In this document: positions 5,445-12,115 of the stretch, piece by piece
Layout of the letters: every line of letters starts with the position of its first letter
How positions within the stretch are numbered: position 1 is the stretch's first letter
From: Salinivirga sp035268865
GTDB lineage: Bacteria > Bacteroidota > Bacteroidia > Bacteroidales > Salinivirgaceae
Direction: 5' to 3'
Length of the DNA stretch: 12,115 bases
Assembly: GCF_035268865.1 (NCBI RefSeq)
Contig: NZ_DATFKB010000251.1
Span: forward strand, 1-12,115
Notes under the pieces: generated by a model
The model's database searches: none
The model's input: only the letters and a program-made list of their open reading frames with translations
Told to the model about the DNA's origin: nothing
Position numbers and translations under genes: made by a program

Positions 5445-7826
5445 ATGAAACCCAAAAATCACCCTTTTGCGGTACTGCTCTTAGTCTGCCTTTTTTTAAC
5501 CCTGGGCAGTCAGGCATCAGAAAAACCCGGTATTATTACAGGAAAAGTAATTGAAGCTAAATCCAACGAACCCGTCGCTTACGCTAATGTAGCATTAATG
5601 AGCCCCACATCAGGAAGTGTTGTGGCCGGCATCATTAGTGACGAAAGCGGACGTTTTAAACTCAAACAGGTTCCTTATGGGAACTACAGGTTGCAGATTT
5701 CGTACCTTGGATACGAACGCAAATTACTTCCTGTTGAGCTTAACAGAACACATAAAGTTCTGGAAGTTGGGGCCATTGAGTTAACACCTAAAAATGAACA
5801 ACTCGATGAAGTTGTAATTGAAGAAGAACGTTTAAAAGGTAAGCAGGAAGTTGACCGCACAGTATATACGGTCAATAATAAGGTACAGGAAATGTCAACC
5901 GATGGCATGGATGTGCTCAAACAGATTCCGGGCGTTACTGTCGATTTTCAGGACAATGTAACACTGGAAGGTACAGGAAATATTCTTTACCAGGTGAACG
6001 GCATCACCCGCGACAAAGATTTTGTGGCTCAACTTAATCCCGACGATTTTAATAAAGTTGAGATTGTAACCAACCCGGGAGTGGAATACGAAGCCGACAT
6101 TGACGCAGTAATCAATATTGTGCTTAAAAAACGACCTAAGGGAGGAAGAGGTAAAATTGCAGCTCAATTGCCCAATCCAGAGTCTGTGCTGGGAAACCAA
6201 AATGCCAGTATTGAGTATGGAAACGATAAATTCCGCGTATTTCTTTCTGACCGCCTTCATTTCGAAAATTTCGATGCCAATCAAACCACAGAAACGCGCA
6301 TAACCAATGGGAATGATGTAACATCCCTTTATGAAGAAGGTTCAGGTAATGCCACCTGGTTAAACAACAGTACAAACTATGGTATTGACCTGTTTTTAAA
6401 TGATAAAAACACCATCAACCTTTATGGCAGTGCATACCTGCGGAACATGAACCAGAAAAACTATGAGCAACACGGCATACAAAAAACAAATGATATGCTG
6501 ACGAAAGAATATGATGTGCTCATGAATCAAAAAGACCTGGGTATTGGATTGTACCACTCCCTGTTTTATGAGCATAAATTTGACGAAAAACACAACAAAA
6601 TCACCAGTCAGGTAAATTACTACAACTACAAAAGTAACGGCGACAATCGCTATGAATATACTTATTCATACCTCAATAGCGAATTAACCGACCCACTGGA
6701 AATAAACCGTTTCGAGGACATCAACAATAAACGGAATATGATTGAATGGAAAAACGACTACCAGCAAATGCTGGGCAGCATTAAAATGAAAGCCGGGTAC
6801 TGGAGCTATTACCAGTGGTACGACAACAAATTTGAAGCCGACCAGAATATCAATCGCGACTTTAAATACAATGAATTCAGGCAGGAAGCTTATGCAAGTG
6901 CCGGAGGATCGTTCGGAAAACTGCAATGGAATGGCGGCTTACGTATGTCCTATTCCCGCAGCAGAATCGATGCTGCTGCCACCAATGAATATATGGAACT
7001 TTTACCACAATTAAGCCTGAAATACGGATTATCAAAAACATCATCATTAAAGTTTAGCGCACGTCGTCGAATATACAGACCAGATATGGGTGAACTGAAC
7101 CCCTTTGAAACACAGGCAGACAGCCTAACCATTAGCCGGGGAAACCCTAATCTGGAGCCAGAACTTATAAACCGGGCTGAATTACAATATGCTATTAACT
7201 TTAAGTCGAACTATATTGCGCCCAAAGCCTATATCGATTACACAACCAATAGTAGCCAACAAACCACATACGTTAACAATGAAGGAATATCGGTAATACA
7301 ACCCGACAATGTAGGTAAACGCTACGAATACGGACTTAGCCTGACCACGGCTCTTAACATTACTCGTTGGATGCGTTTAAATGCCAATGTGCGGGTTTTT
7401 AATACAGAAGTTAACGGCCCTGATAACTACCAGGATGAAAAGATGGCCTGGGGGATAAATAGCTCTGTTATTTTTTCACCCTGGAAAGACAAACCACTCC
7501 ACTTTATGGCGCAAATACAATATCGCAGCCCCCGACTACAATATAAATCAGAAACCATCCGTGATCCTCTTATTATTGTAGGAGCCGATTATCAGATAAA
7601 TGAAAAATGGAAAGTAAGTGGATTTGCAGTACCAGCAAACTATAACTTCACTTATGCTGCTACGGAAAGAACCGACACCAACTACTATTATAAAAACGAT
7701 GGCAACATAGATATCAGCTACTTCTTTGCCATTGAAATAGCCTACAATTTTAGATGGGGAAAAGAACCTAAAAAACTTCAACGCTCAACCGATTACGAAA
7801 AAGATGGTGGTGGAGGCACACTATAG
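5445..7826 (+). CDS. Outer-membrane beta-barrel receptor (OMP_b-brl_3-type, TonB-receptor-like)
   Basis: A 793-aa exported protein. A signal peptide spans residues 1-24, with probable cleavage after SQA. A carboxypeptidase-regulatory-like beta-sandwich follows (about 30-112, IITGKVIEAKSNEPVAYANV and YGNYRLQISYLGY). QLDEVVIEEERL (119-130) resembles a TonB box, and the plug spans about 138-232 (IPGVTVDFQDNVTLEG, NPGVEYEADIDAVINI). The rest (about 237-775) is the barrel, rich in alternating aromatic strands and Asn/Tyr loops, ending with a strand YFFAIEIAYNFRWG and a short charged Gly-rich tail. It probably sits in the outer membrane and takes up an unknown ligand by a TonB-dependent route. No SusD gene is adjacent, so it is unlikely to be a polysaccharide SusCD pair. 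A collinear paralogue lies 1.1 kb downstream. Start chosen at the only ATG giving the signal peptide. Confidence 0.83.
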   Translation: MKPKNHPFAVLLLVCLFLTLGSQASEKPGIITGKVIEAKSNEPVAYANVALMSPTSGSVVAGIISDESGRFKLKQVPYGNYRLQISYLGYERKLLPVELNRTHKVLEVGAIELTPKNEQLDEVVIEEERLKGKQEVDRTVYTVNNKVQEMSTDGMDVLKQIPGVTVDFQDNVTLEGTGNILYQVNGITRDKDFVAQLNPDDFNKVEIVTNPGVEYEADIDAVINIVLKKRPKGGRGKIAAQLPNPESVLGNQNASIEYGNDKFRVFLSDRLHFENFDANQTTETRITNGNDVTSLYEEGSGNATWLNNSTNYGIDLFLNDKNTINLYGSAYLRNMNQKNYEQHGIQKTNDMLTKEYDVLMNQKDLGIGLYHSLFYEHKFDEKHNKITSQVNYYNYKSNGDNRYEYTYSYLNSELTDPLEINRFEDINNKRNMIEWKNDYQQMLGSIKMKAGYWSYYQWYDNKFEADQNINRDFKYNEFRQEAYASAGGSFGKLQWNGGLRMSYSRSRIDAAATNEYMELLPQLSLKYGLSKTSSLKFSARRRIYRPDMGELNPFETQADSLTISRGNPNLEPELINRAELQYAINFKSNYIAPKAYIDYTTNSSQQTTYVNNEGISVIQPDNVGKRYEYGLSLTTALNITRWMRLNANVRVFNTEVNGPDNYQDEKMAWGINSSVIFSPWKDKPLHFMAQIQYRSPRLQYKSETIRDPLIIVGADYQINEKWKVSGFAVPANYNFTYAATERTDTNYYYKNDGNIDISYFFAIEIAYNFRWGKEPKKLQRSTDYEKDGGGGTL

Positions 7827-7849
7827 GGTGATTAGGGTTAATTTGCCTC

Positions 7850-7888
7850 AAACCGCACAGGAAAATCCTGTGCGGTTTTTTTGTTTTT
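7850..7888 (+). terminator. Intrinsic terminator of the first receptor gene
   Basis: AAACCGCACAGGA (7850-7862) pairs perfectly with TCCTGTGCGGTTT (7866-7878) around an AAA loop. A T-run follows (7876-7882, then G, then five T). It begins 24 bases after the stop codon and is a textbook factor-independent terminator. Confidence 0.9.
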
Positions 7889-8040
7889 AGCGCAAATACA
7901 TTTCCTAACCTCTCCCCCAGGCTAAAGCTCACTGTAAAAAATCCACGCCACAACCACAATTTCTCCCGGTATTGCTCCAAAACCACAAAACATCGCGAAA
8001 CTTAACTGACATGTAGGCTGGCCAAAAAGCATTCGAAGAG

Positions 8041-8086
8041 GTCATTCCGAGAGGCAAAAATTTTAAATTTAGTAATGCAGAATGAC
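8041..8086. repeat. REP-like element with GTCATTC / GAATGAC ends
   Basis: GTCATTC (8041-8047) and GAATGAC (8080-8086) form 7-bp inverted ends around an AT-rich centre. From memory, GTCATTCCGA-type sequences are frequent dispersed intergenic repeats in bacteria; only a genome-wide search would confirm it here. Confidence 0.45.
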
Positions 8087-8140
8087 GTATAACTTTTCCA
8101 GATTTATGATTGAAATTCATATTTGAAATCTTTTAAATTA

Positions 8141-8215
8141 TTTCACGCCACGAACGCTGCGAGAAATACAAGCAAAGAGCGCTACGAGTAGTTACCTTGC
8201 GAGCGCTGCGTGAAA
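8141..8215. repeat. Inverted-repeat element with three GAGCGCTRCGAG-like iterations
   Basis: TTTCACGC (8141-8148) and GCGTGAAA (8208-8215) are perfect 8-bp inverted ends. Inside or touching them are three degenerate direct copies: GAACGCTGCGAG (8152-8163), GAGCGCTACGAG (8177-8188) and GAGCGCTGCGTG (8201-8212), spaced 25 and 24 bases apart. It resembles a small non-autonomous or REP-type element; no transposase is nearby. Confidence 0.5.
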
Positions 8216-8313
8216 CAATATTGCCCTCGCGCTGCCCTTTTATTTCCTAAAGGGAATCTGCCGCGCACTGCCCATTTCAGAATTAACGTAAACCAATAAT
8301 CAACGACGTGCGC

Positions 8314-8337
8314 TGTGCTGAACTTGCCGAAGTATCA
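8314..8337. repeat. Dispersed-repeat-like piece GTGCTGAACTTGCCGAAG
   Basis: The run TGTGCTGAACTTGCCGAAGT and the following ATCA closely resemble a GTGCTGAGCTTGTCGAAG-type sequence that, from memory, recurs in intergenic DNA of many bacteria. There is one copy in this window, so the repeat nature rests on recall. Confidence 0.3.
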
Positions 8338-8369
8338 TCACGAGGAACGATAAAACTACCATAATGACG

Positions 8370-8433
8370 GGGCCGATGGCCCTACAGCACTCCTCATTTA
8401 AGCTCTAATTCAAACTAAATTTGCTCGTGCTGT
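8370..8433. repeat. Adjacent inverted repeats: GGGCC hairpin and ACAGCAC/GTGCTGT
   Basis: GGGCC-GAT-GGCCC (8370-8382) forms a short perfect hairpin. Immediately after, ACAGCAC (8384-8390) and GTGCTGT (8427-8433) form a second inverted repeat enclosing 36 AT-rich bases. Together they look like a small structured intergenic element. No function is assigned. Confidence 0.4.
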
Positions 8434-8773
8434 CCACAATGATTAAACGCAGCGATTTCGGTGGAAAAGGATTTTTAATATTTCTAAATAACCCCATTGC
8501 CTACAAGTGTGAAAAATCGAAATCAACCTAAGTTGCTAAACTGTAATCGCTGACTTGCAAACGCTTCAGCCGGGTGTTATGGTTTCCGAACCCAATTCGC
8601 CGCGATGCTACCATAATTGCAAACCAAAGGTATTTGTCGGCGATTGTAAACGAACCGGCAAAACATCGACATCCTTGCACAAAAGGACATTACCGAATAA
8701 AACCCTGATGCTAAACAGGTAAAGGAAGCCTTGATGCATGGAGAATTTCGTTTTTGTTCGTTTACAGCAACGC

Positions 8774-8791
8774 GTGTTCGATTATGAACAC
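8774..8791. promoter_or_regulatory. Palindrome GTGTTC-N6-GAACAC
   Basis: Perfect 6-bp arms (8774-8779 and 8786-8791) around GATTAT. The shape fits a dimeric-repressor operator and it lies about 155 bases upstream of the second receptor gene. No linked regulator gene is present, so this is speculative. Confidence 0.25.
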
Positions 8792-8876
8792 ACCTGACCC
8801 GTCCAAAAAAATCGAAAACAAACATAAATCGCTGTTTTTGTGAAAATTAACAAACTATGGCACGAAGTTGGACATC

Positions 8877-8886
8877 TCATTAATGA
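8877..8886. promoter_or_regulatory. Ten-base palindrome ahead of the second receptor gene
   Basis: TCATTAATGA is a perfect palindrome, ending 60 bases before the ATG at 8947. It recalls the ATGAATGATTAA inverted repeat ahead of the first receptor gene but is not the same sequence. An operator role is a guess. Confidence 0.25.
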
Positions 8887-8926
8887 ACCGTTAAAAAAGC
8901 AGGCCCCTAACCCAGGCAAGCTTTTA

Positions 8927-8939
8927 AACCCTTAAAACC
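8927..8939 (+). promoter_or_regulatory. 13-bp leader block shared by both receptor genes (copy 2)
   Basis: AACCCTTAAAACC, identical to 5425-5437 and again 7 bases before the ATG. Most of the remaining leader upstream of it differs from that of the first gene. Confidence 0.5.
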
Positions 8940-8946
8940 CAAACCC

Positions 8947-11328
8947 ATGAAACCTAAAACTAATCCATTCGTGGTACTGACCTTGGTGTATCTATTTTTA
9001 GCCATAAGTACCCTTGCAAACAAAAACCCTGGTATTATTACCGGCTCCATTATCCAAAAAGAGAACAGCAAGCCTGTTCCTTATGCAAACGTGGCTTTGC
9101 TTGACAATCACACCCACCAAATCGTAACAGGAATTATTTCAGATGCAAATGGCCAATTCACCCTTGAAAACATTGCCTTTAACCGGTATGAGCTTCAAAT
9201 CTCCTTTTTAGGTTTTGAAAAAAAGACGATTAACCTACAGGTAAATGCACAAAACAATCCATTAAAAATTGGTCGGGTAATACTCAAACGCTCAGCAGAG
9301 CAGCTTGATGAGGTTGTTGTAGCCGAAGAACGACTGAAAGGAAAACAAGAGGTAGATCGCACCATTTACACCGTCAACGACAAGATTCAACAAACTGCTA
9401 AAGACGGTCTTGACATTTTGAAGCACATTCCCGGTGTTAGTGTCGACTTTCAGGACAATGTAACCCTTGAAGGTACTGGAAATATTTTATACCTGGTAAA
9501 TGATATCCCTCGCGACCAACAATTTGTGGCACAATTAAACCCAGGAGATTTCAATAAAGTGGAGATTATCACCAACCCCGGAGTAGAATACGATGCTGAT
9601 GTGGATGCGGTGATCAACATCATTCTCAAAAAAAGACCAAAGGGTGGACGTGGCGGACTTACCCTGACTTTGGCCGACCCGCACAAAATTGCAAGTAACC
9701 ACCGCGGAAACATAGAATACGGCGGAGAAAAATTCAGAGTCTTTGCATCTGACAGGCTCAATTACCAGTCATACAAAGCTTATTCAAAACAGAAAACCCG
9801 AATTACAAACAATGGAGACATTACAGATTTTACACAAACAGGCGAAGGCTATGCAAGTTGGCTGCGTAACAGCACCAATTACGGAATCGATTTCTTTATT
9901 AATGACAAAAACACGTTGAATATTTACGGCGACGCATACGTTTATGTGCGCAACCAGGATGAATTTAATGAACAGGGAACCGAAACTATAAATAATGAGC
10001 TGACCCGAAAGTTCAATTTGATTAATGACCAAAAGGATATAGGGCGAGGCCTGTACAATTCCCTGTATTACAAACACAAATTTAATGATAAGGGACACCA
10101 AATTACGAGCCAGTTCAATTACTACAACTACAAAGCCTCCGGAAACCATCAGTACGATTACAGATATACATACCTGGACAGCATATTGCCCCAGCCATTT
10201 GAACTATCAAGAAATGAAGAGACTGAAAATCGTAGGAATATGTTCGAATGGAGAAATGACTACAGCCGGAATATAGGAAAATTTCAACTCAAAGGAGGTT
10301 ATTGGACTTATTATCAATGGTTCGACAATACCTTCAACTCAGGAGCAAGTCAGGAAGAGCAATTCCAGTACAATGAATTCAGGCAGGAAGCATATGCCAG
10401 TGCGGCCAGCTCTTTGGGTAAATTTCAGTGGTCCCTTGGTATGCGTACAGCCTGGTCGAAAAGCCGCATCGACAAATCGGCCACAAACACCTATTTGGAA
10501 CTGTTGCCCCAGCTCAGTGTAATGTATCCGATAAAAAAAGGGCAAAGCATGCGATTCACAGCTCGCCGTAGAATTGCAAGGCCCGATATGGCACAACTAA
10601 ACCCATTCGAAATGCAGACCGACAGCACAACCATCAATACAGGCAACCCTGATTTGAAACCAGAAATTATCAACAGGGCTGAATTGCAGTATTCATTAAA
10701 CTTCAGGTCAAATTATATAGCACCACGCCTTTATTTAGAATACACCACCAACAGCGTACAACAATCATCTTATATTAACCCGGATGGAGTTTCGGTACTT
10801 CGACCTGAAAATGTAGGTAAACGCTACGAATATGGTCTGGCACTTACAGCAGCAGTAAATTTAACCCGCTGGTTCAGAATTAATGCATATGCCTCAGTAT
10901 ATGGCACAGAGGTGTCTGACGAAAAGGGATACCATGAAACCCTATGGAGTAGCAGACTCAATGGTGCAGCAGTATTAACACCCTGGGAAGGAAAACCCTA
11001 CAGTTTCTCCGCCATTACGCAGTATATAGGACCAAGATTACGTTATAAAGCTGAAACTACCAGAGATGTGATGTTCTTATTACAGGCCGATGCAGGCATA
11101 ACAGACAACTTTAAGGCATCTGTAGTATTTAACCCCCTGAGTCAGAATTTTAAATACGAGGCTACCGAACGTAACGACAACAATTATTATGCTTATCAGG
11201 AAGGTCGCGTAGATGTAAGCCAGCTACTGATGCTTACACTATCATATAATTTTAGCTGGGGCAAAACACCCAAACAACTGGAACGCTCAACCGAATATGA
11301 GAGCGATGGTGGAAATGGGTTATTCTAG
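8947..11328 (+). CDS. Outer-membrane beta-barrel receptor, paralogue of the gene at 5445
   Basis: Also 793 aa, aligning without gaps to the first receptor through at least residue 236. Signal peptide 1-24 (cleavage after STLA), regulatory-like domain about 30-112, QLDEVVVAEERL at 119-130, plug about 138-232, then a barrel ending LMLTLSYNFSWG with a Gly-rich tail (GGNGLF). Over residues 131-236 I count 21 differences, about 80% identity. The first 130 residues and the barrel loops look more divergent by eye. This fits a duplication followed by change in the ligand-facing parts, with a shared energising or plug function. A TonB-dependent outer-membrane role is inferred from family features; the ligand is unknown. 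It has its own leader and terminator, so it is probably transcribed alone. Confidence 0.83.
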   Translation: MKPKTNPFVVLTLVYLFLAISTLANKNPGIITGSIIQKENSKPVPYANVALLDNHTHQIVTGIISDANGQFTLENIAFNRYELQISFLGFEKKTINLQVNAQNNPLKIGRVILKRSAEQLDEVVVAEERLKGKQEVDRTIYTVNDKIQQTAKDGLDILKHIPGVSVDFQDNVTLEGTGNILYLVNDIPRDQQFVAQLNPGDFNKVEIITNPGVEYDADVDAVINIILKKRPKGGRGGLTLTLADPHKIASNHRGNIEYGGEKFRVFASDRLNYQSYKAYSKQKTRITNNGDITDFTQTGEGYASWLRNSTNYGIDFFINDKNTLNIYGDAYVYVRNQDEFNEQGTETINNELTRKFNLINDQKDIGRGLYNSLYYKHKFNDKGHQITSQFNYYNYKASGNHQYDYRYTYLDSILPQPFELSRNEETENRRNMFEWRNDYSRNIGKFQLKGGYWTYYQWFDNTFNSGASQEEQFQYNEFRQEAYASAASSLGKFQWSLGMRTAWSKSRIDKSATNTYLELLPQLSVMYPIKKGQSMRFTARRRIARPDMAQLNPFEMQTDSTTINTGNPDLKPEIINRAELQYSLNFRSNYIAPRLYLEYTTNSVQQSSYINPDGVSVLRPENVGKRYEYGLALTAAVNLTRWFRINAYASVYGTEVSDEKGYHETLWSSRLNGAAVLTPWEGKPYSFSAITQYIGPRLRYKAETTRDVMFLLQADAGITDNFKASVVFNPLSQNFKYEATERNDNNYYAYQEGRVDVSQLLMLTLSYNFSWGKTPKQLERSTEYESDGGNGLF

Positions 11329-11345
11329 TCTGAAAACATTCAGAC
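11328..11345. terminator. Hairpin at the stop of the second receptor gene
   Basis: GTCTGAA (11328-11334) pairs perfectly with TTCAGAC (11339-11345) around AACA. It begins at the last base of the TAG stop codon. No T-run follows, so it may assist the stronger hairpin downstream rather than terminate alone. Confidence 0.4.
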
Positions 11346-11368
11346 ATTTCCAATGGGTTAATTTTGGC

Positions 11369-11400
11369 GCCGCATCAAACAAGCTTTGGTGCGGCATTTT
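11369..11400 (+). terminator. Terminator of the second receptor gene
   Basis: GCCGCATCAAA (11369-11379) pairs with TTTGGTGCGGC (11385-11395), with one T-G pair, around a CAAGC loop. ATTTT follows. It lies in the 83-bp gap between convergent genes and could also serve the minus-strand gene, though the T-run on that side is poor. Confidence 0.75.
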
Positions 11401-11411
11401 GCTTAAAGCAG

Positions 11412-11795
11412 TTACTTTTTCTTCATGAACTGCAAAATATCACGTATTTCTACAACACTAAATAAAAGATACAAAATCAACATCTCGATTAACAGCGTCT
11501 TAAACAAAACAGGTACAGTAAACGCCATAATTAACATTGCAGCAATAAGCACAAGTAATTTCAATCCTGTTAAAGCCATAAAAGCCCTGTTAAAAACAGC
11601 TAATCGTTTCTGCACATACCGATAGAGTGCGTATTGTATAATCCACGTAAAAATAAGGTAGGCAATAAGTAAGTAAATATAAGCAGGATGGAAACTAACC
11701 AGGTTTGTAAATTTAAAAATTGCCCAACCCGCAAAAGATAAAACAAGACTTAGTAAAAGTGTAGTAATTAAAAACTTCCGGTATGTTTTCCACAT
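11412..11795 (-). CDS. Small four-helix membrane protein, unknown function
   Basis: A 127-aa protein with four likely transmembrane segments at about residues 8-28, 37-58, 72-94 and 97-117, and a charged tail FMKKK. Between helices 2 and 3 is a basic stretch RYVQKRLAVFNR. I do not recognise the family. The size and layout recall AtpI-like ATP-synthase accessory proteins, but no atp gene is nearby and the left neighbour is convergent, so I do not assign that. It is tail to tail with the second receptor and divergent from the secreted-protein gene at 12001. Confidence 0.72.
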   Translation of the reverse strand: MWKTYRKFLITTLLLSLVLSFAGWAIFKFTNLVSFHPAYIYLLIAYLIFTWIIQYALYRYVQKRLAVFNRAFMALTGLKLLVLIAAMLIMAFTVPVLFKTLLIEMLILYLLFSVVEIRDILQFMKKK

Positions 11796-11813
11796 AATTT
11801 TAGAATTTTTTTA

Positions 11814-11821
11814 CAAAAATA
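11814..11821 (-). promoter_or_regulatory. Candidate -7 box for the four-helix protein gene
   Basis: On the minus strand this reads TATTTTTG, matching TAnnTTTG. A TTTG (11835-11838) lies only 13 bases upstream, shorter than the usual spacing, and the leader would be about 12 bases. The surrounding DNA is so AT-rich that a chance match is likely. Confidence 0.2.
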
Positions 11822-12000
11822 TTTAAATTCATTGCAAATTATCCTAATTATCAAAAAAACCCCCGACTTTCTGGTAAGATTTATGCTTTTTCATTAATTT
11901 TAAACTCTTTTTCTTAAATTTTTATTAACAGCTTTGAAACAACTGATCAATATTTAACGAATAGATTTACAAATCAAAAAACCAACAAAAATAAATAATT

Positions 12001-12115
12001 ATGAAGAATTTTTTACTTACAATTGCAGCTGTCACAATGGCTTTTAGCCTTTCTGCTCAAAACTGCTCAGACTTGTTTATTTCTGAATATATAGAAGGAG
12101 ACTCACAAAACAAGG
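12001..12115 (+). CDS. Secreted lamin-tail-domain-like protein, 5' end only
   Basis: Only the first 38 codons are in the window; the gene runs off the right end. A signal peptide covers about residues 1-19 (KNFLLTIAAVTMAFSLSA). The mature start NCSDLFISEYIEGDSQNK matches the opening seen in lamin-tail-type domains (LFISEYIEG-S-NK) at the N terminus of secreted Bacteroidetes proteins and ExeM-type nucleases. Such proteins often carry an extracellular nuclease domain or a T9SS sorting domain further on, but nothing of that is visible here. The start is supported by the signal peptide and an A-rich, Shine-Dalgarno-free leader. It is divergent from the four-helix protein gene, with 205 bp between them and no exact -7 box seen on this strand. 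Confidence 0.7.
   Translation, partial: MKNFLLTIAAVTMAFSLSAQNCSDLFISEYIEGDSQNK

Larger units (their letters stand above)
7889..8946. other. 1.06-kb intergenic mosaic of short repeats, no gene seen
   Basis: I see no credible gene on either strand. The short minus-strand frames here (7929-8120 and 8577-8825) have low-complexity translations that run through the repeat-like elements. The stretch holds several separate palindromes and dispersed-repeat-like pieces, listed individually below, and the second receptor's leader at its right end. Confidence 0.6.

Noticed and set aside
7929..8120. Minus-strand 63-aa ORF in the receptor spacer
   Set aside because: It runs through the GTCATTC/GAATGAC repeat-like element and has no recognisable protein features.
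8577..8825. Minus-strand 82-aa ORF in the receptor spacer
   Set aside because: Composition (many Cys, Arg, Phe) and lack of domain, signal or leader features suggest non-coding repeat DNA.
5445..11328. SusC/SusD polysaccharide utilisation locus
   Set aside because: No SusD-type lipoprotein or glycoside hydrolase gene is adjacent, and the receptors resemble the OMP_b-brl_3 type more than SusC.

Overview
The window looks like chromosomal DNA of a Bacteroidota (Bacteroidetes) bacterium, AT-rich, probably a marine or anaerobic Bacteroidia/Marinilabiliales-type genome (the lineage below phylum level is a guess). The reasons are two large outer-membrane beta-barrel proteins with an N-terminal carboxypeptidase-regulatory-like domain, a large AsmA-type protein, start codons with A-rich leaders and no Shine-Dalgarno sequence, and a few TAnnTTTG -7-like boxes.

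Layout. Positions 1-1160 hold no credible gene. They are a tandem array of a roughly 552-bp unit (two near-complete copies and a degraded third piece), each copy carrying two REP-like GC hairpin modules. Next is a tight plus-strand pair: an AsmA-family envelope protein (1381-3747) and, 9 nt later, an orphan membrane histidine kinase (3757-4920). A small thiamine-binding-family gene (4976-5263) lies on the minus strand, tail to tail with the kinase. Two collinear paralogous outer-membrane beta-barrel receptors of exactly 793 aa follow (5445-7826 and 8947-11328). They are separated by 1.1 kb without a gene, a mosaic of short palindromes and dispersed-repeat-like pieces. Each receptor gene ends in a hairpin terminator. 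A four-helix small membrane protein (11412-11795) lies on the minus strand, and the window ends inside the 5' end of a secreted lamin-tail-domain-like protein (12001 onward).

How the genes fit together. Most of the content concerns the cell envelope: AsmA (inner membrane to periplasm), a membrane kinase, two outer-membrane receptors and a secreted protein. Only AsmA plus kinase looks like an operon. The receptors have separate leaders that share a 13-bp block 7 nt before each ATG, so each is probably its own transcription unit. No SusD partner, TonB system, transposase, CRISPR array, tRNA or rRNA was seen. I do not see convincing evidence of a new multi-gene defence or metabolic system. The most unusual items are the tandem repeat array, the duplicated receptor pair with its repeat-filled spacer and shared leader, and the palindromes ahead of the receptor genes.
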